This document shows positions 1 through 51,720 of a stretch of DNA of 64,000 bases, in pieces. The position numbers and the translations under genes were made by a program. The notes under the pieces are model-generated. The model saw only the letters and a list, made by a program, of their open reading frames with translations. It made no database searches and was not told the DNA's origin. Where the stretch lies: positions 17,830,175 to 17,894,174 of the forward strand of contig NC_051439.1 in assembly GCF_001649575.2 (NCBI RefSeq). The letters run 5' to 3'. The stretch's first letter is position 1, and every line of letters starts with the position of its first letter. This DNA comes from Kryptolebias marmoratus (lineage: Eukaryota; Chordata; Actinopteri; Cyprinodontiformes; Rivulidae).

Positions 1-3000
1 ATAAGCATCACATCAGTTAAGCTTCTGGCAGTGTTTGCCCATGTTGCTGTTCTGGGTCTGTTTTTTGGATCATGGTACGATTTTTAAAATGTTTTTTCCA
101 CCAGCACTTCAAGGCTTGCATGCATAGTTGATATATAGGCCATGTGTGAAGCCTGGCAGCTCACCAAAGAATACTGACGGCTTTATTTTTGTTTGTCAGA
201 GCCATTCGCCGCTAATAACTTTTATCATCAAATGAGAAATTGCCCTCATAGTTTGGTAATTGAAAGGGGGTTTTCCTAAATAACTTTGGTACTTGGGTTC
301 ATTTCTCATTGGTGGCAGCTCGGTAAACTAAAATGAACCTTTTGTTTCTACAGGGAGAAACCAAGTGTGAGGTTGTTTGGGGACAGTTACGCTGGCATTT
401 TACAAGTTTCAGCTGGTAATAAAAAGCTTGTGCTGTGGAAAAGTCAGCATGTGGCCGCAATCTGTCGACACATTTGCAAAGGTCCAAAAAGAGCTGCTAC
501 TACAGTTAACCAGTCAGATTTTCCAGGGCAAAATTTAGTTGTGAAGAAATAGAGCTGAAAGTCTTAGTTTTAAAGTATTTGTTTATAAATACTGTTTGTA
601 ATTTTTGTCACATTTATTTAAGAAGAGCCTGTTTTTGTTGTTATCCAACTGTGCTGTTTGCTAAGAGGATGTACAGTATATAAGCCAAATTGAATCAGGT
701 ATTCTAGGCCAACATCTGGAGTTTACTATACTGGCAGGCATGAGATTATTGTTTGCTTTGCTCTTTGCCCTCTTTTCCTCTGTATATGTGTGTGTGCCTT
801 TCCTTCTCTTTCTGTTGCATGATTTAGGACAGTTTTAATCCAACCATCCTGCTGTGGTCCAGACAGAGTCACTTATTGTATCGTGATGCAGTAACCTTTA
901 ATAGTATCCACACTGTGTGTTTTCCCATCACCGATTTTAAGAGAATGGAAAACTTTTCCTCAGAGCAGTGACGATAGAATTAGCATTTCTGATTTGAAAC
1001 CCCATCATGTGTTTCCAGGAGAACATAACTCTTTAAAACATAAATCTTCTTCCAATTTTCCATCCAGTGTGACTTTGTAGCCAGACGCAAATCGAAATTG
1101 TTGCATAACAGCAGTGAATGGAAATGTTCTCTTCCCTCCGGGCAGTGGGAATGGTTTCCTTCCCTGTGCACGTCCTTGGGATGCACCCATCGTTCCTTTC
1201 CGTTTCCCCTCCCTCCTTTTTTTAAATTTTTTTTTATTACAATTCAGCCTTACTGACTTCCAATTTTTTAATGCTTTCTTTCTGCGTCTGTTGCAAAGCC
1301 AGTGCTTACTGTCCTGAGTCAGTCTTATCATGTAAGGGGCCAAACCTTGTTTAGACAAGGGCTGTCAGCCAGCAACAGCTACTGAGTGATTCATCATAGA
1401 GTGGATCCTGTGACTCATCTGAATACTTATGATAAGAATGTATCTGAGAGAGCATTTATGTCCTGCAAACACAAGTAATGTGACAAATTCATTCTCACTA
1501 CATGGTGGTGTTTGTTTTTTAACTGTTATAAATTACTCAGAATTGATATTTTGTTAAAAGACAACTTTAACTCTAAGTAGTGAGGTCTTGTATTCACAGT
1601 ACAAGCAAATGTATTGTATCTTGTAGGGGGTCAATAATGGCTGCTACAATTTCCTGTGGGCTCCCTAGAGGCCTAATATGACTTCCTGCCATCTTGTCCG
1701 TCTTTCCTCTGCTTCGCTGTCTCGCCCAGAGACTGCTGCATTATGTACGTGCAGTGAATGTGTGTGTCTGTCCTCCCATTCTGTAATACAAGGTTAAACA
1801 TGAGGTAAAGACATCCATATCCACCCTGGAAATACCACTTCATAGACCCACGTGCACGAGGGTGGATGTCACATTTCTCATGTATGTGGAAACTCAAGCA
1901 TTTCCAGTCCACAAAGACACTCCCACTTTAACTTTAATGCAAGTCATTCACACAAACTCACTTTTTGTCTTGTCATTCCTCATGGTCTCTTATTTTTAGT
2001 TTCAGTTGTTTCAGTCTTAGGAATTGAAACTTGCACTTGCTTATATTTGCAAAACTATTTTTTTTTTTTCGGCCATTTCTACCCGAGTTTTGGTATTTCC
2101 TCTCTACATATATTTCTGTTCTTTACTTTTGCCTCCATGAACTTGACTTCTCATGAATAGGATTTTTGTTTTCTTATAGTATTGTGAGGTGTCCACACCC
2201 AAGTTAGCCAATAGTGACTAAGATGCTAAAGCACAAGGAGAGTTTTAGGTTTTGTGAAGACAGACCAAAAAGAATAAAAGCAAGAAAAATGTACTCTTTG
2301 TTTATCACAAGCTATGTAGGCTTTGCAATATTTAACTTCATGTTTTTCTTTTTACAACTCTGCCTATAACATTAAACTTCTCAGAAATGTATCAGTCTAA
2401 ACTTTTCAAAACTTGTTTTAATTAATTAAAGTTGCCTTAATTTAACCCTGCCACATTTTCAGATTTTATCAGCACATTTGAGAAGCCCGCTAAGCTTTAA
2501 AAGCAGGAAATGAAGTGACAGTGTAGATTGTTATGCAGGAAAAATGGCAATCAGAGCTCATAGCCACAACACTTAAAGAAAAGCTGTAACAGCGTGTGGT
2601 TGGCTGTTGTTCATGAAATTTGAAAAGATTTGGAGGTATGTGCTTTTCCCTCTCAAGCAGCAGGTGAAACAATATTAGCTTTGGTTTATGTGATTTCCCG
2701 ACTAAAACGTGCTGCTGTTGGAAAAAGAGGGGGCACATCAAGGAAAAGTTTTGCTCAGCAAAGAAGAAATTGCTGTTTTTGTTTTGGAAGAATCAAGGAA
2801 TTGCACGTGTTCTGGGGTGTTGCTCAGGTCATGAGGCAAATTACGTGATGTTGGAGCACGTTTGGAAAGTGAATGGAAGATGGGGGGGGGATTTGGAAAA
2901 CTGAGCAAAATTGCATAACTCGGAAAAAAGTTCTCAAACTGTCATGACAAGAACATTTTTCTACTTGTCCCATCAACTTCCTATTTTCTTTTTTTCTATG

Positions 3001-4860
3001 AGGAGATGCTCTGTGTTGAGCTGCTTCTTCTCCACATTGACAACAATCAGTTGAATTGGTTTGGGACTAATCAGGACTCTGCCTAGCTACTTCCTTTTGG
3101 AGCACTTTATTTCTGGTGTTTGCTCCTAGAACTGTTGCTTCTACAACCTCACCTCAGATAAAGAAACTTGATAGGATGGACCTTAATGATGTACTTAGCA
3201 GTGTGTACTAAAACAAAAAGCCATATTTAAGACATTTCAAGATAAAGTTACTTTGTAGCATGACTAGTCAGAACACAAACTAAATTTGATTTCACAACTT
3301 GACAGTACTGTGTGTGTAGCACCATCTTTTCCAACCTTTAAATATGGATGTTTTGCATTTGGTATAGTTTTTTGAAATATGTAAAGAACTCCATGCTGTT
3401 TTTATTTAAATATTGCACAGCCTACAGTATTTTTGGATATAATGTTACAGAATGCTTATATTACACTTGCCTAAATTCTCATTTTCCTGTATCCCGCTCT
3501 TACATTTCTCCCCTTCATGTAAAACTCTCAAACTGAGAAGCTTTAGTAGCAGCAGAAGGGAGAAAACAAGCTGCATAGAGATCAGATGCTGGGCTCAACT
3601 CCCATCTGGTCTACATCCAGGGGTCTCATTCCCACAGATTCTCACCAGCTCCCAGAATTTAGCTCCTCCAGCGAGCAGCAGCTCGGACAGCAGAGCTTTG
3701 ACCCGGCAACCAGGCAACTGGCCAGAGACTAGCTGGATTCTAACAACCTAATTTCTGTGCCCAAAGATGCAGAAAGAGGACCGTGATCCGAGCTGGGAGC
3801 AAATCTGTAGATATTGGAGGATACTGAGTCTGAGTTTAGATATTTAGCCCCCTCTTAACTGAAAGCGAATTGTATTTATCTTAGCAGGCCCTGTAGACCC
3901 CAAATGATGAGCTCTTCATGTGAGTCACCAGTAATCATTGAAATCATGCTGCTGGAATAAGAAATGCTTTGACCAGAGATTCTAAAGCTTCTTTGTGGTT
4001 TCCATCTCTGTTAGGCCTCCTTTAAATTCACACCCTTCAGATTTATTTTCCTGTTTTCCAAAACAGTAATGCTTCTGCTGTTTATCCCATTGAAAGGATT
4101 GGGTGAGAGATGATGTCATTCTTCATAGAGTAAAATTCTTGGAATTTAGGCTGCCTCAACCCTCCCTGTCCAGCAGAATGGGTAAAAAAAACAAAAAACC
4201 CTGGGTGGCTTGAAGGGGCCCCACCTCTGTCACCAGTGGCCATCTTCATTCTGGGAGCCCCAGGAGGCCCACCGCTCACAGCTGATGTCATGGTAGCACC
4301 GCTATTATGAGGAGATTAGTTTGAGTTGAGTGCAAAGCCTCAGTACTGAAGCCTCTCATCCTTTTTTTTTTCTTTTCTTGTCCCATTAGTTTCCACATCC
4401 ACACTTTGCTCGTTTTCAGTGTGTTTCTCTTTCTCCACCCATCCTACATTTGACTCCCTTCAAGTTTGATTTACCCGTCACTGTTTTCCAAGACTTTACT
4501 TTTCCTTGCTGGCACACAGAGACTCATTTCCTGGGCTCATATGCATTTCAAAAGGTGCAGGAGGCTCTTTGCATTAAGATGAAGAGCCGAGCAGAGCAGC
4601 AGGGTGAATATTAAAACTATCCTCTGCAGTTACTGGCGACGGCTCTCAACCAGACAAGGTTGAACAATCAAATGTTTCTGTGTAAACTTTACATATCCAG
4701 TGATCTGCTTCCTTTTTAAAAATGTTTTAAAATCTCTTGAATATCTTGAGAGAGTGGATGCTTATATACATGACTTTTTCTTTGTCATAGCTTTTCCTAA
4801 TCATTATATTCTGCACATTAATGAGCTCTATAGATAAAGCTTCTCTTGTTTATTTTGCAG
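1..4860 (+). other. daam2: 5' intron of daam2 (no exon found)
   Basis: This stretch precedes the first daam2 exon in the window and ends in a good acceptor (pyrimidine-rich, TTTTGCAG at 4853-4860). I looked for the expected N-terminal coding exon (MAPRKR start, CCF motif, about 56 codons ending next to the GTPase-binding region) and did not find it, so the start codon should lie upstream of base 1. The open frames here are short and have no family resemblance. There are poly-T and poly-G runs (for example 2881-2890) but no clear transposon. A somewhat GC-richer block lies at about 3,540-3,800. Confidence 0.7.
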
Positions 4861-44106
<39,246 letters not shown>

Positions 44107-47100
44107 GCTGGAGAAAAGAAGGGAGAAAACAAACACTAGAGATCTAAATTCCGCCATGATGCAGGTCTCAATCTTCCGTCATGGCTGCTGTTGGGGCAGA
44201 TGTAAGTAACAGCTGGACTGGACGTGTAGTGACATGCATGGACGGCTACGCTGCCTTGAAGGATGCAAAATTTCCTCTGATTGGTCTTGTAAAGCCAATT
44301 CCAACTCGTTTATCTTGACAGTTTAGATGGACAGATGGACAGACCACTGTGACACATTGTTCAATGTCATCTGACCGTATCCAGTGTGCTTCAGGTTCTC
44401 CATGTCTATCACACCACTTTTTTTTTTTTTTTGCCATTTCTGCGTTTCCTTGTAAACCTTCACTGTCCCTTTGTATGCTCTTTGGTGCTGCTGGCTCTAC
44501 AGTTAGCTTAGCTGGCCCTTAAACTCACAGGACATTGGGATCAGATGTAATGTTGTACATAGATACAAGACCAAGAGAAAGGATTATAAAAGGGCCTGTG
44601 ATGCCCACAAGTTTTTGTTTTTTTTGTTAGAAGAGACTTAACCATGGAATGAATGAATGTTTGTGAACTACCAATACTTCAACAAGGGATATGGGGTCAA
44701 CAAATCTCAGAATAGCTCCTAAAATGAGAAGACAAGAATGCACAATGTGGAGAGTGTTTATTGCCTCAACACAGAGGATTTGTTCCAGTGGCTTCCAACT
44801 CCACACAACAGTCAGAATATGAAACATGCCAACCATGAGTTTCACAGAAAACCAACAGTTCTTCTCAAGGAATCATCTCGGTTTGATCCATCCAACCAAA
44901 TGATAACTGTGCCACATGGACTAAGCCTCTCCTATACTCCTCGATGGTTGCAAAACCGCTCTGGCATTAAGCTGTGCCAAAGCAGACAGAAAACAAATGT
45001 AAATGTATTAATACAAAATATCCTGCAATTAGGCATTGATATATATTTATATTTAGATGCTGACAAGCTAATTGCAAAGATGTAGAAGTTTGTTTTTTTT
45101 TAATGTTTTGGGATTTTGTACACGATGCATTCTTTGTTGGTGTTGCAAGTTCACATTGCTGTTGAAGTGAATTTCTAGACATTCTGCGCTTTACATATGA
45201 GCGATATTTGCTTGTCCTTTTTCACAACTTTGTGTTTTGTTTGCACTGTGGCTTTTCTGATAAACATTACTCATAAAAAAACAAAAAAAAAAAACAAAAG
45301 CCAACTTAAGCTGATGAAGGAATGCCATAAAACAGATCTAAACTTAAGAATTCACTCTTCAGTAAGTTTACCGCTCTGCTGTCAATCACTAAGGTTCTTA
45401 TCTGATTGGTTTTGCTTCTTTAGCTTCAGTCATAATGTCCATAGGATTAATCATTCAGCCTTGTGTTCTTATTTTAGTTGCCATTGTCAAATCACATCAT
45501 GTGATGGGGCTATTTATTATTTTAACATTAGGGTAAACGTCCCCTTGAAGTCATTGCGGTGTAAATTAAGTGGACAGTAACTAACCTCTGAGAGAGTATC
45601 ACTGGAAAAAATCCATTTCTTCATCTATTCTTGCAGCTATTGTTTACTTTTAGCAGCTGGTCTCCAAAACAAGCTTACAAGCCAGGATCAGTTTCCTCAA
45701 AAATTGTTCCATTTAGTGTGTCATTTTTGTAGAATTTGTAAATGCATTTTCAAAACCTAAGTAGCAGGTATGATGGAGGTTACAACATTTTGTTTCGGGG
45801 GAAATTATCACAAACATTTACTTCCTTTTTCTAATGATCTTTGAGGCTGGTAGAGAACAAGATGTGATCCTGGAGTGAAGGAAATGTCTCTCAGTCAGCG
45901 CTCCTGGAGATGAGGATAAGAATATACAACATTATGGACATAAAACACATGGATAAACTACATTAATCTTTAAATAACCCACTTAAATTGCTCAGTAAGA
46001 GATGGAAAGTGTCCCAGTCTGCAGAAGGTTTGGGCCTAATGAAATATCTTTGTGTTTCTGCTCATTAAATCTGACCATACATGCAACAGACTTTGTCTTC
46101 AGACTCTGTTTCAGTTTGAAGGAGACATGAAGTGATTGTTTCCATAGTAACAGTTAAAGTAAACAGAGTCTGCAGTTCTTTCCCTCAGTTCTTTACATTA
46201 AACTATTCCTGCTGCACTTGAGTCATAGAGCACTTACAAATGTTAAATTATAAAAAAGGATACTCAACCTCCACTACTGGACGTTTCCAGTAATGATTAT
46301 CCCAGTTTTTGTCCATATTATTGCATCTTTTCTACTAATTATTTGTAAATTTCACCTTTAAGTGCCTCAAATCCATTTTTGCTTTTGTTTTTTTTTTACC
46401 ACACAAATCATTCCTCTGACTGTGTTTTACTGCTTGTGGCTTTCCTGAAATCAATGTTTGCTGGCGTCGTTGGATAAATCTAACTGGCGCCATCTTGTGG
46501 CCCAACATGGGTCACATCATTTTTACAACCATGTTCAATAGTTGCCCAAGCTCCAGGTACTCAACGATATCCTCAAAACAACTATTTTAGTCATAGTTCT
46601 TTGTGACTGGCATGTATTCACAAAGGTTTGATTGATTGTTTTTGTGCACAAGTAGCTTTCATTTATCCATAGTAATTTTTTTTTCTTTCTTTTTTACTGT
46701 GAGACCTCATTCTTTCAGGTTCTTTTAATTCTTCTGCAGACTAAAGAGTAAAAAAAAAAAGAATATTTATACTCCTTTTTTGGAACTTAGAGATTAATCT
46801 TAAAACCAAACTTATTCAGACACTTTATAATTAAAAAAGGAGAAATTCTCTCCTCTTAAACCAGCATCTTCATGTATTTTTGAGCTCTTATTTTCCAACT
46901 TCTGCCCCCTTTAACTTCCTGTTAATCAGTCACTATATCGGACTTCAGCAGATTACTTTAAACTCTTCATTCAGAGCTTTAACCCATGTTGTAGTGCAGA
47001 GTATTTACTGAGGGGTATTTTGCAACATTGTCAGTATTAATTCATGTTTGTTTTGTTACATATTTGGATGTTTATCTGGCCATTGACTGGCTGTTTCGAA

Positions 47101-48046
47101 GTGTAAAGATGGAAATCAGAGGAAAGAATTTAGTAGCTCGTTCAATGCACTTTTATGATGGGACGTTTCCTATAGCAGCATCAGTTTGGAGGGTTTGGCT
47201 CCCTCTAGTGGTGAAAAGGGTGCAACGAAAGAGTGGTGCAAAAAAAAAAAAAAAAAAAAAGGGTGTGTAGAGGAAAAATGAAAAGGGGTAAGTGAGGTTG
47301 AAGATGCTGGCTGGACTACCGGAAACACACAGGCAGTCTGAGTGGCAGAGAAGGAATTTGTGAGGATGTGGAAACTAAAAGGCAACACTCCCACAGAGCA
47401 GGATGTTTGGGTTTTAATCTAAATATGGAAAAAGGAGAGTTCTAGGTGGGTTCTGTCGCCACCATTTTTCTGTCATATGCACAAAGCATTGATCTGCATG
47501 CCTACAGTTGGTTGCACAAAATGTGATGTGTTATTCCTTTAAAAGAACATTGCTTGTGAAATAGAAACACACCTGTCACGCTACAGTTTGTACTCCCTGA
47601 GAAAAGTTGCACCCATTCTTCAAGGTTGTATAATTGTGAGGAGTCAGTATTTTTATGGTTGGAAAAAAAAAAAATCCTCCACTGAAAGATGTACAGTTAA
47701 AAAAAAAAAAAGGAAAAAAAGGATTTTGTACACCTTTGTTGATGTTTTGAGATAAAAATTTAAAAAGATGAAAACATTGAGGAATGTTCCATTTTTCTGT
47801 AAATTGTACCTCTATTTATTTGCCTTATTTAGTTTGCTTTATTTTGTATGTACACACAGCATTACAGCAAAATGTTATATTAAAAATATAAGTAATTGAA
47901 CTGTGGTCCGTGTATGATGGATAGTTCTGAGACTTGTAAAAGAATGAACCCTTTTTCTTTTCATTGCTATAATTTTATTTTTGTTTTGTATTTTTTTCCC
48001 ACCTCTCGTCTTTTGTAGGGTTACAATAAACTTTTGTCCCAAAAAT
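44107..48046 (+). other. daam2: daam2 3'UTR, about 3.9 kb
   Basis: No canonical AATAAA was seen between the stop codon and 48025, so I extend the UTR to that signal. It is AT-rich, with a Pumilio-type TGTACATA at 44554-44561, AU-rich ATTTATTT near 47,813, and a 21-base poly-A at 47240-47260. An ATTAAA at 46198-46203 could give a shorter form. The end is inferred, not observed. Confidence 0.65.
48025..48030 (+). terminator. daam2: poly(A) signal of daam2
   Basis: AATAAA within TTACAATAAACTTTTG, followed about 20-50 bases later by T-rich and GTGTGTTGG sequence. That is the usual layout of a cleavage and polyadenylation site. Confidence 0.7.
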
Positions 48047-51000
48047 AATGAGTGATTTTTTTTTTGCATCTGGACTGTGTGTTGGAACAAGTGTCAGACT
48101 TAGAAAAAGCTACAGATTGGTGAAAACCTTTTCAGAAGGTTTCTCATTTAAAAGTTTTATTTAAAAACCACTCTTATTGATATTAAAATCAATTATTTCA
48201 ACAAAGTCTTTAAATGTTGTTTGTGATAATCAGAATTTTTAGTTTGTTAGCCCAGCAAGATTTAAAAATGTTCCGAAAAAACAAAAAAGGTCAATGAATG
48301 AAACTTTTGAGATATTTTATTGTACCTTTTTTTTTCTTGTGTAGCAAAGAAAAACCCTAGATAGTTCATGTTTTGTCTCCTAATCCTAATTTGAAGTGTT
48401 CATGTACATTCTTATCTGCGTTTCAAACCTGCCAGACGTTTCAAATAAGACCAGGATGGTAAAATGTTGCCAAAGAGTAAACTGGGTGACGTCAAGGAGC
48501 CTGAACTCTGATTCCAAGCAAACAACATGACATAATGGTCAACCAAAAATAAAATGGTGATAGATGTCTCCAGCTAGAATATGAGCTCATAAATAGACCA
48601 AATTGCCAATGAAATTGCTTTGACTAATAATTTACAGTTTTTGTTGCCAAAAAATAAATAAAAATCTGGAACTCGGACAGAAAAGTGTCCTATTAAGGCT
48701 CAGTTTTATTGTAATCACTTTAAAACCACAATGACTATTCAGGTTAAAAGAAGCTGATGTCTGATCTGCATTAAGAGCACACAATAATAGATTTATTATA
48801 TACTTTGTTTTATATATACCTAAATGCAGAGCACATCATATAGTGGATGAGATTATTTAATTTCTAAACCTCAAGGGGTTTCTTAATCCACAACATTTTG
48901 AATAAATTATATGCAAATACGTATAATTACACAGTTTAAATTGAATGTTAAAAGATTAAATTCAGCTTGTTTTAAAAAAATAAAGATTAGAAAGCACATT
49001 AAGTGATGTTTACTTAAAAGTATAACCTGAATGCATTTTCTGCAGGCTAATTGAAAATAATACTCAGAGGTGAAAAGTTGTTGGTAAAGAGAGGGCCACT
49101 GCTGCTGGGTTTTTAAGTATTCAAAGTATTGTTATGAAGCTGCCCACAGTCCATGTTTTTGCCCAACACCATCAGGATGAGAAGTCTTATCAGTGGTCAG
49201 AACACCAAACCTGTGCTGCCAGATACTGTGTGCCTACCACCCACACAAATAACTAACAGAATCAAGGCAATAATAACAACAAAAAGCCATGGGTGTAGGA
49301 CAGCTGCTCCAACTCCAAACAAAACCATACATGTTAAAACCAAACTCCTGCTGTTGTCAGGCATCATCACCAGCAAAGTTTGTGTGTTTGTGGTTCAAGA
49401 CGTTTTCTCACAAATCACTCGTGTAAGGAAGGGAGTCGGGCAGGTGAAGAGCGAAGCTGCAGAGACTCAAATCCTTGATTCTGAAAACATGATTCAAAAA
49501 CAGGAAGGAGAAGAAATGTGATTGGTTTATGGTACTGGTGTCTTCAAGGGGGTGGGATGAACATCAGGGGAATCAAAAATCAGTGACTAAATGTCACAAC
49601 AGCAACAATAAACAGTAGTGTCTTATGTGACTTTGAGAGAATCACTAAAAAACAGTTTGTTTCTTTTACTTTTAAATTTATTTCACATAACTGATGAAAG
49701 TACTGAACAGATCCAAAATACTGAATGTAGTTTTAAAAGACAACATCACCTGTTTCTGTTTTTTTCTCCTTCCTCCAACAAACCCGGCAGCTCTGTCTCT
49801 GACTCTGTTGGACAGAATGTGTTATGTTACTGGTAAACTAATGCAGATGATACATCAAACATTTTTCTTTTCACAATTAAAGCCAGACATATGTAATCAG
49901 ACTGCATTTTTCAGATTTACCTTGTTATAAGGTATATCACACTTGTTGTTGTTTGTCAGCACAGCAGGTTAGGCAGTGTCTTGTGACTATTAGGAACTAT
50001 AAATTTGAAAACTAACTAAATCTTTAAATTCAACAATATATTGTTTTTACTGGTCAATAAATGCTGATGAGTTTATTCCAAAAACTTTTCTTTTGTAGAA
50101 GATACTCCTCTCACAACATACTTAGATTAAACTTCCTAAATATCAACGACAAGTTATTTTAGCACTGCGTGTGGCGTGGCTGCCATTTTGTAATAAAATA
50201 TTATATTATGGATAAATGAGAAATAATTTAAACAGATTATAAAGGTTAAAATGTCTTCTGGTGTGACCAGCTGTCCAAATTCTTTCCTGACCTGATAAGA
50301 CGTTGTTCTGTCAGTTCTGTCAGTTTAACTTAGTGTCATTTAATTGGAATGCACAACGAAAAACACCAAATAAAGCTGATAAAAGTTACATCAGCTTTAC
50401 TTCTTATGTTTTAAATGACTCACATACAGATAAAATCATTATATCTGTGTTAAATATCAAAGTATACTTACACAGGATTCCTACTGGATTTCAAATTGTT
50501 GATTGGAACCAAGACTTCACGAGTTGAGAATTCCACTTATGGGGTAAAATAAGGATCAATGGTGAGCTGCACAACAAAATCTCTTTTGATCGTTGTACAA
50601 GGAAGCTAGTTTTACCAGTTTATTATGTTGCAGATACTAGCCAGTAGAAATGTATGTCACTGACTGACAATCAGCCCAAAGTTTTAGGCTAAGTTCATTT
50701 TATCTTGAGATATGATGGAATTGAGGACATTTTAGTTATATCTGTAAAATTGACAGACATAACTTGAGTAATAGCCAATTTTGTCTTTTTTAAGGTCAGT
50801 TAGCTGTGCACTGGCAGTCATCTGTAAATGTGTTGGAAGGCACAGAAACTCCTCTCTGTTCAGGACTCTCCTTCTGCCTGAACAGGACGCAGGAGGAGCT
50901 GCAGGTGGGTAAAAGAAGGTCTCATTTTTAGGCTGAAGGACGATGGATGAAGCCTTCTGCCTGTTTTGTAGTTTTGATAGAAATGTCTTCAATGGGTCTG

Positions 51001-51244
51001 TTAGAAAAAAAAAAAAAACAGCAACTCAACAGTAACAAAGAAAAAGCATTCTAATGCAAGAAAGAAACAGATTCCTCTTTTTTTTCTTGGTATAAATCAC
51101 TTTTTTTGGATGATTACTTCCTCTGGTATCGGATGCTGTGCAGCTGGAAGGATTTTTACCAAAGCCTTTTTACTTTTGGACATTTTGTTGTGATGTGTAA
51201 CCATGACAACAAGAGTTAAACATGAAGAACCCTGAAGTCCAGTC
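48047..51244. other. intergenic region, no gene seen
   Basis: AT-rich sequence between daam2 and the histone-like frame. The open frames (for example 49153-49521) have no recognisable family features. No transposon could be named. Confidence 0.55.
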
Positions 51245-51628
51245 ATGGCCAAAAGCAAGCAGACCGCTTGTAAATCCACCGGAGGTAAAGCTCCCAGGAA
51301 GCAGCTCGACACCAAAGCCACCCACAGGAACACGCCGGCCACTCGTGGAGTGAAGAAGCCTCATCTCTACAGGCCTGGTACTGTGGCTCTCAGGGAGATC
51401 TACTACTACCAGAAGTCCATCGAGCTGCTCATCCGGAAGCTGCCCTTCCAGCACCTGGTCCAGGAGATCGACCAGGACTTCAAAACCAACCTGAGCTTCC
51501 AGAGCTCAGCCATCATGGCTCTGCAGGAGGCCAGCGAGGCTCACCTGGTGGGGCTCTTTAAGGATACCAGGACCGAGGACAGACTGCTACAAGAGCTCCT
51601 TCCTGCCCACTGCCATCAGGATCTATAA
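51245..51628 (+). pseudogene. histone H3.2-like retro-pseudogene, 3' end replaced
   Basis: Intronless 127-codon frame. Codons 1 to about 107 are clearly histone H3 ([32 protein letters not shown], [23 protein letters not shown]). [12 protein letters not shown] marks the replication-dependent H3.2 type rather than H3.3. From about codon 107 the histone sequence stops, so the third core helix and C terminus are lost and it could not make a normal H3. Many arginines are changed: R8C, R26H, R40L, R52Y, R53Y, R69H, R72Q, R83S. K27 is R. Several are CGN to TGN/CAN changes, as expected of CpG decay. The tail after codon 107 is retrotransposon sequence in another frame. It may still be transcribed; a TATAAA lies at 51091. 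Confidence 0.75.
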
Positions 51629-51720
51629 CAACTCTTTAACAAAACCAGGATAATGAGCTACAACAACATTTAATTTCCATGTGGTATTAATAAAATATTT
51701 TTGAATTGAATTGAATTTGA
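51570..51720 (+). mobile_element. non-LTR retrotransposon 3' end fused to H3
   Basis: Read one base out of frame from the H3 frame, 51582 onward gives [19 protein letters not shown], a typical C-terminal motif of LINE ORF2 proteins (S-FLP-AIR-YN). A short 3'UTR, an AATAAA near 51689, and a terminal run of TTGAA units (about 51700-51720) follow. The exact clade is not assigned. The fusion to the histone fragment is direct, with no spacer. Confidence 0.6.

Noticed and set aside
2630..2848. Frame with a CCFCFG-like string, considered as the missing daam2 N-terminal exon
   Set aside because: No MAPRKR start, no match around the motif, no donor in the right phase.
49153..49521. 122-codon frame between daam2 and the H3 pseudogene
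   Set aside because: No recognisable motif, no promoter or splice evidence.
51097..51342. Minus-strand lysine-rich frame overlapping the H3 start, considered as a divergent second histone
   Set aside because: No match to H1, H2A, H2B or H4; it is mostly the antisense of H3.
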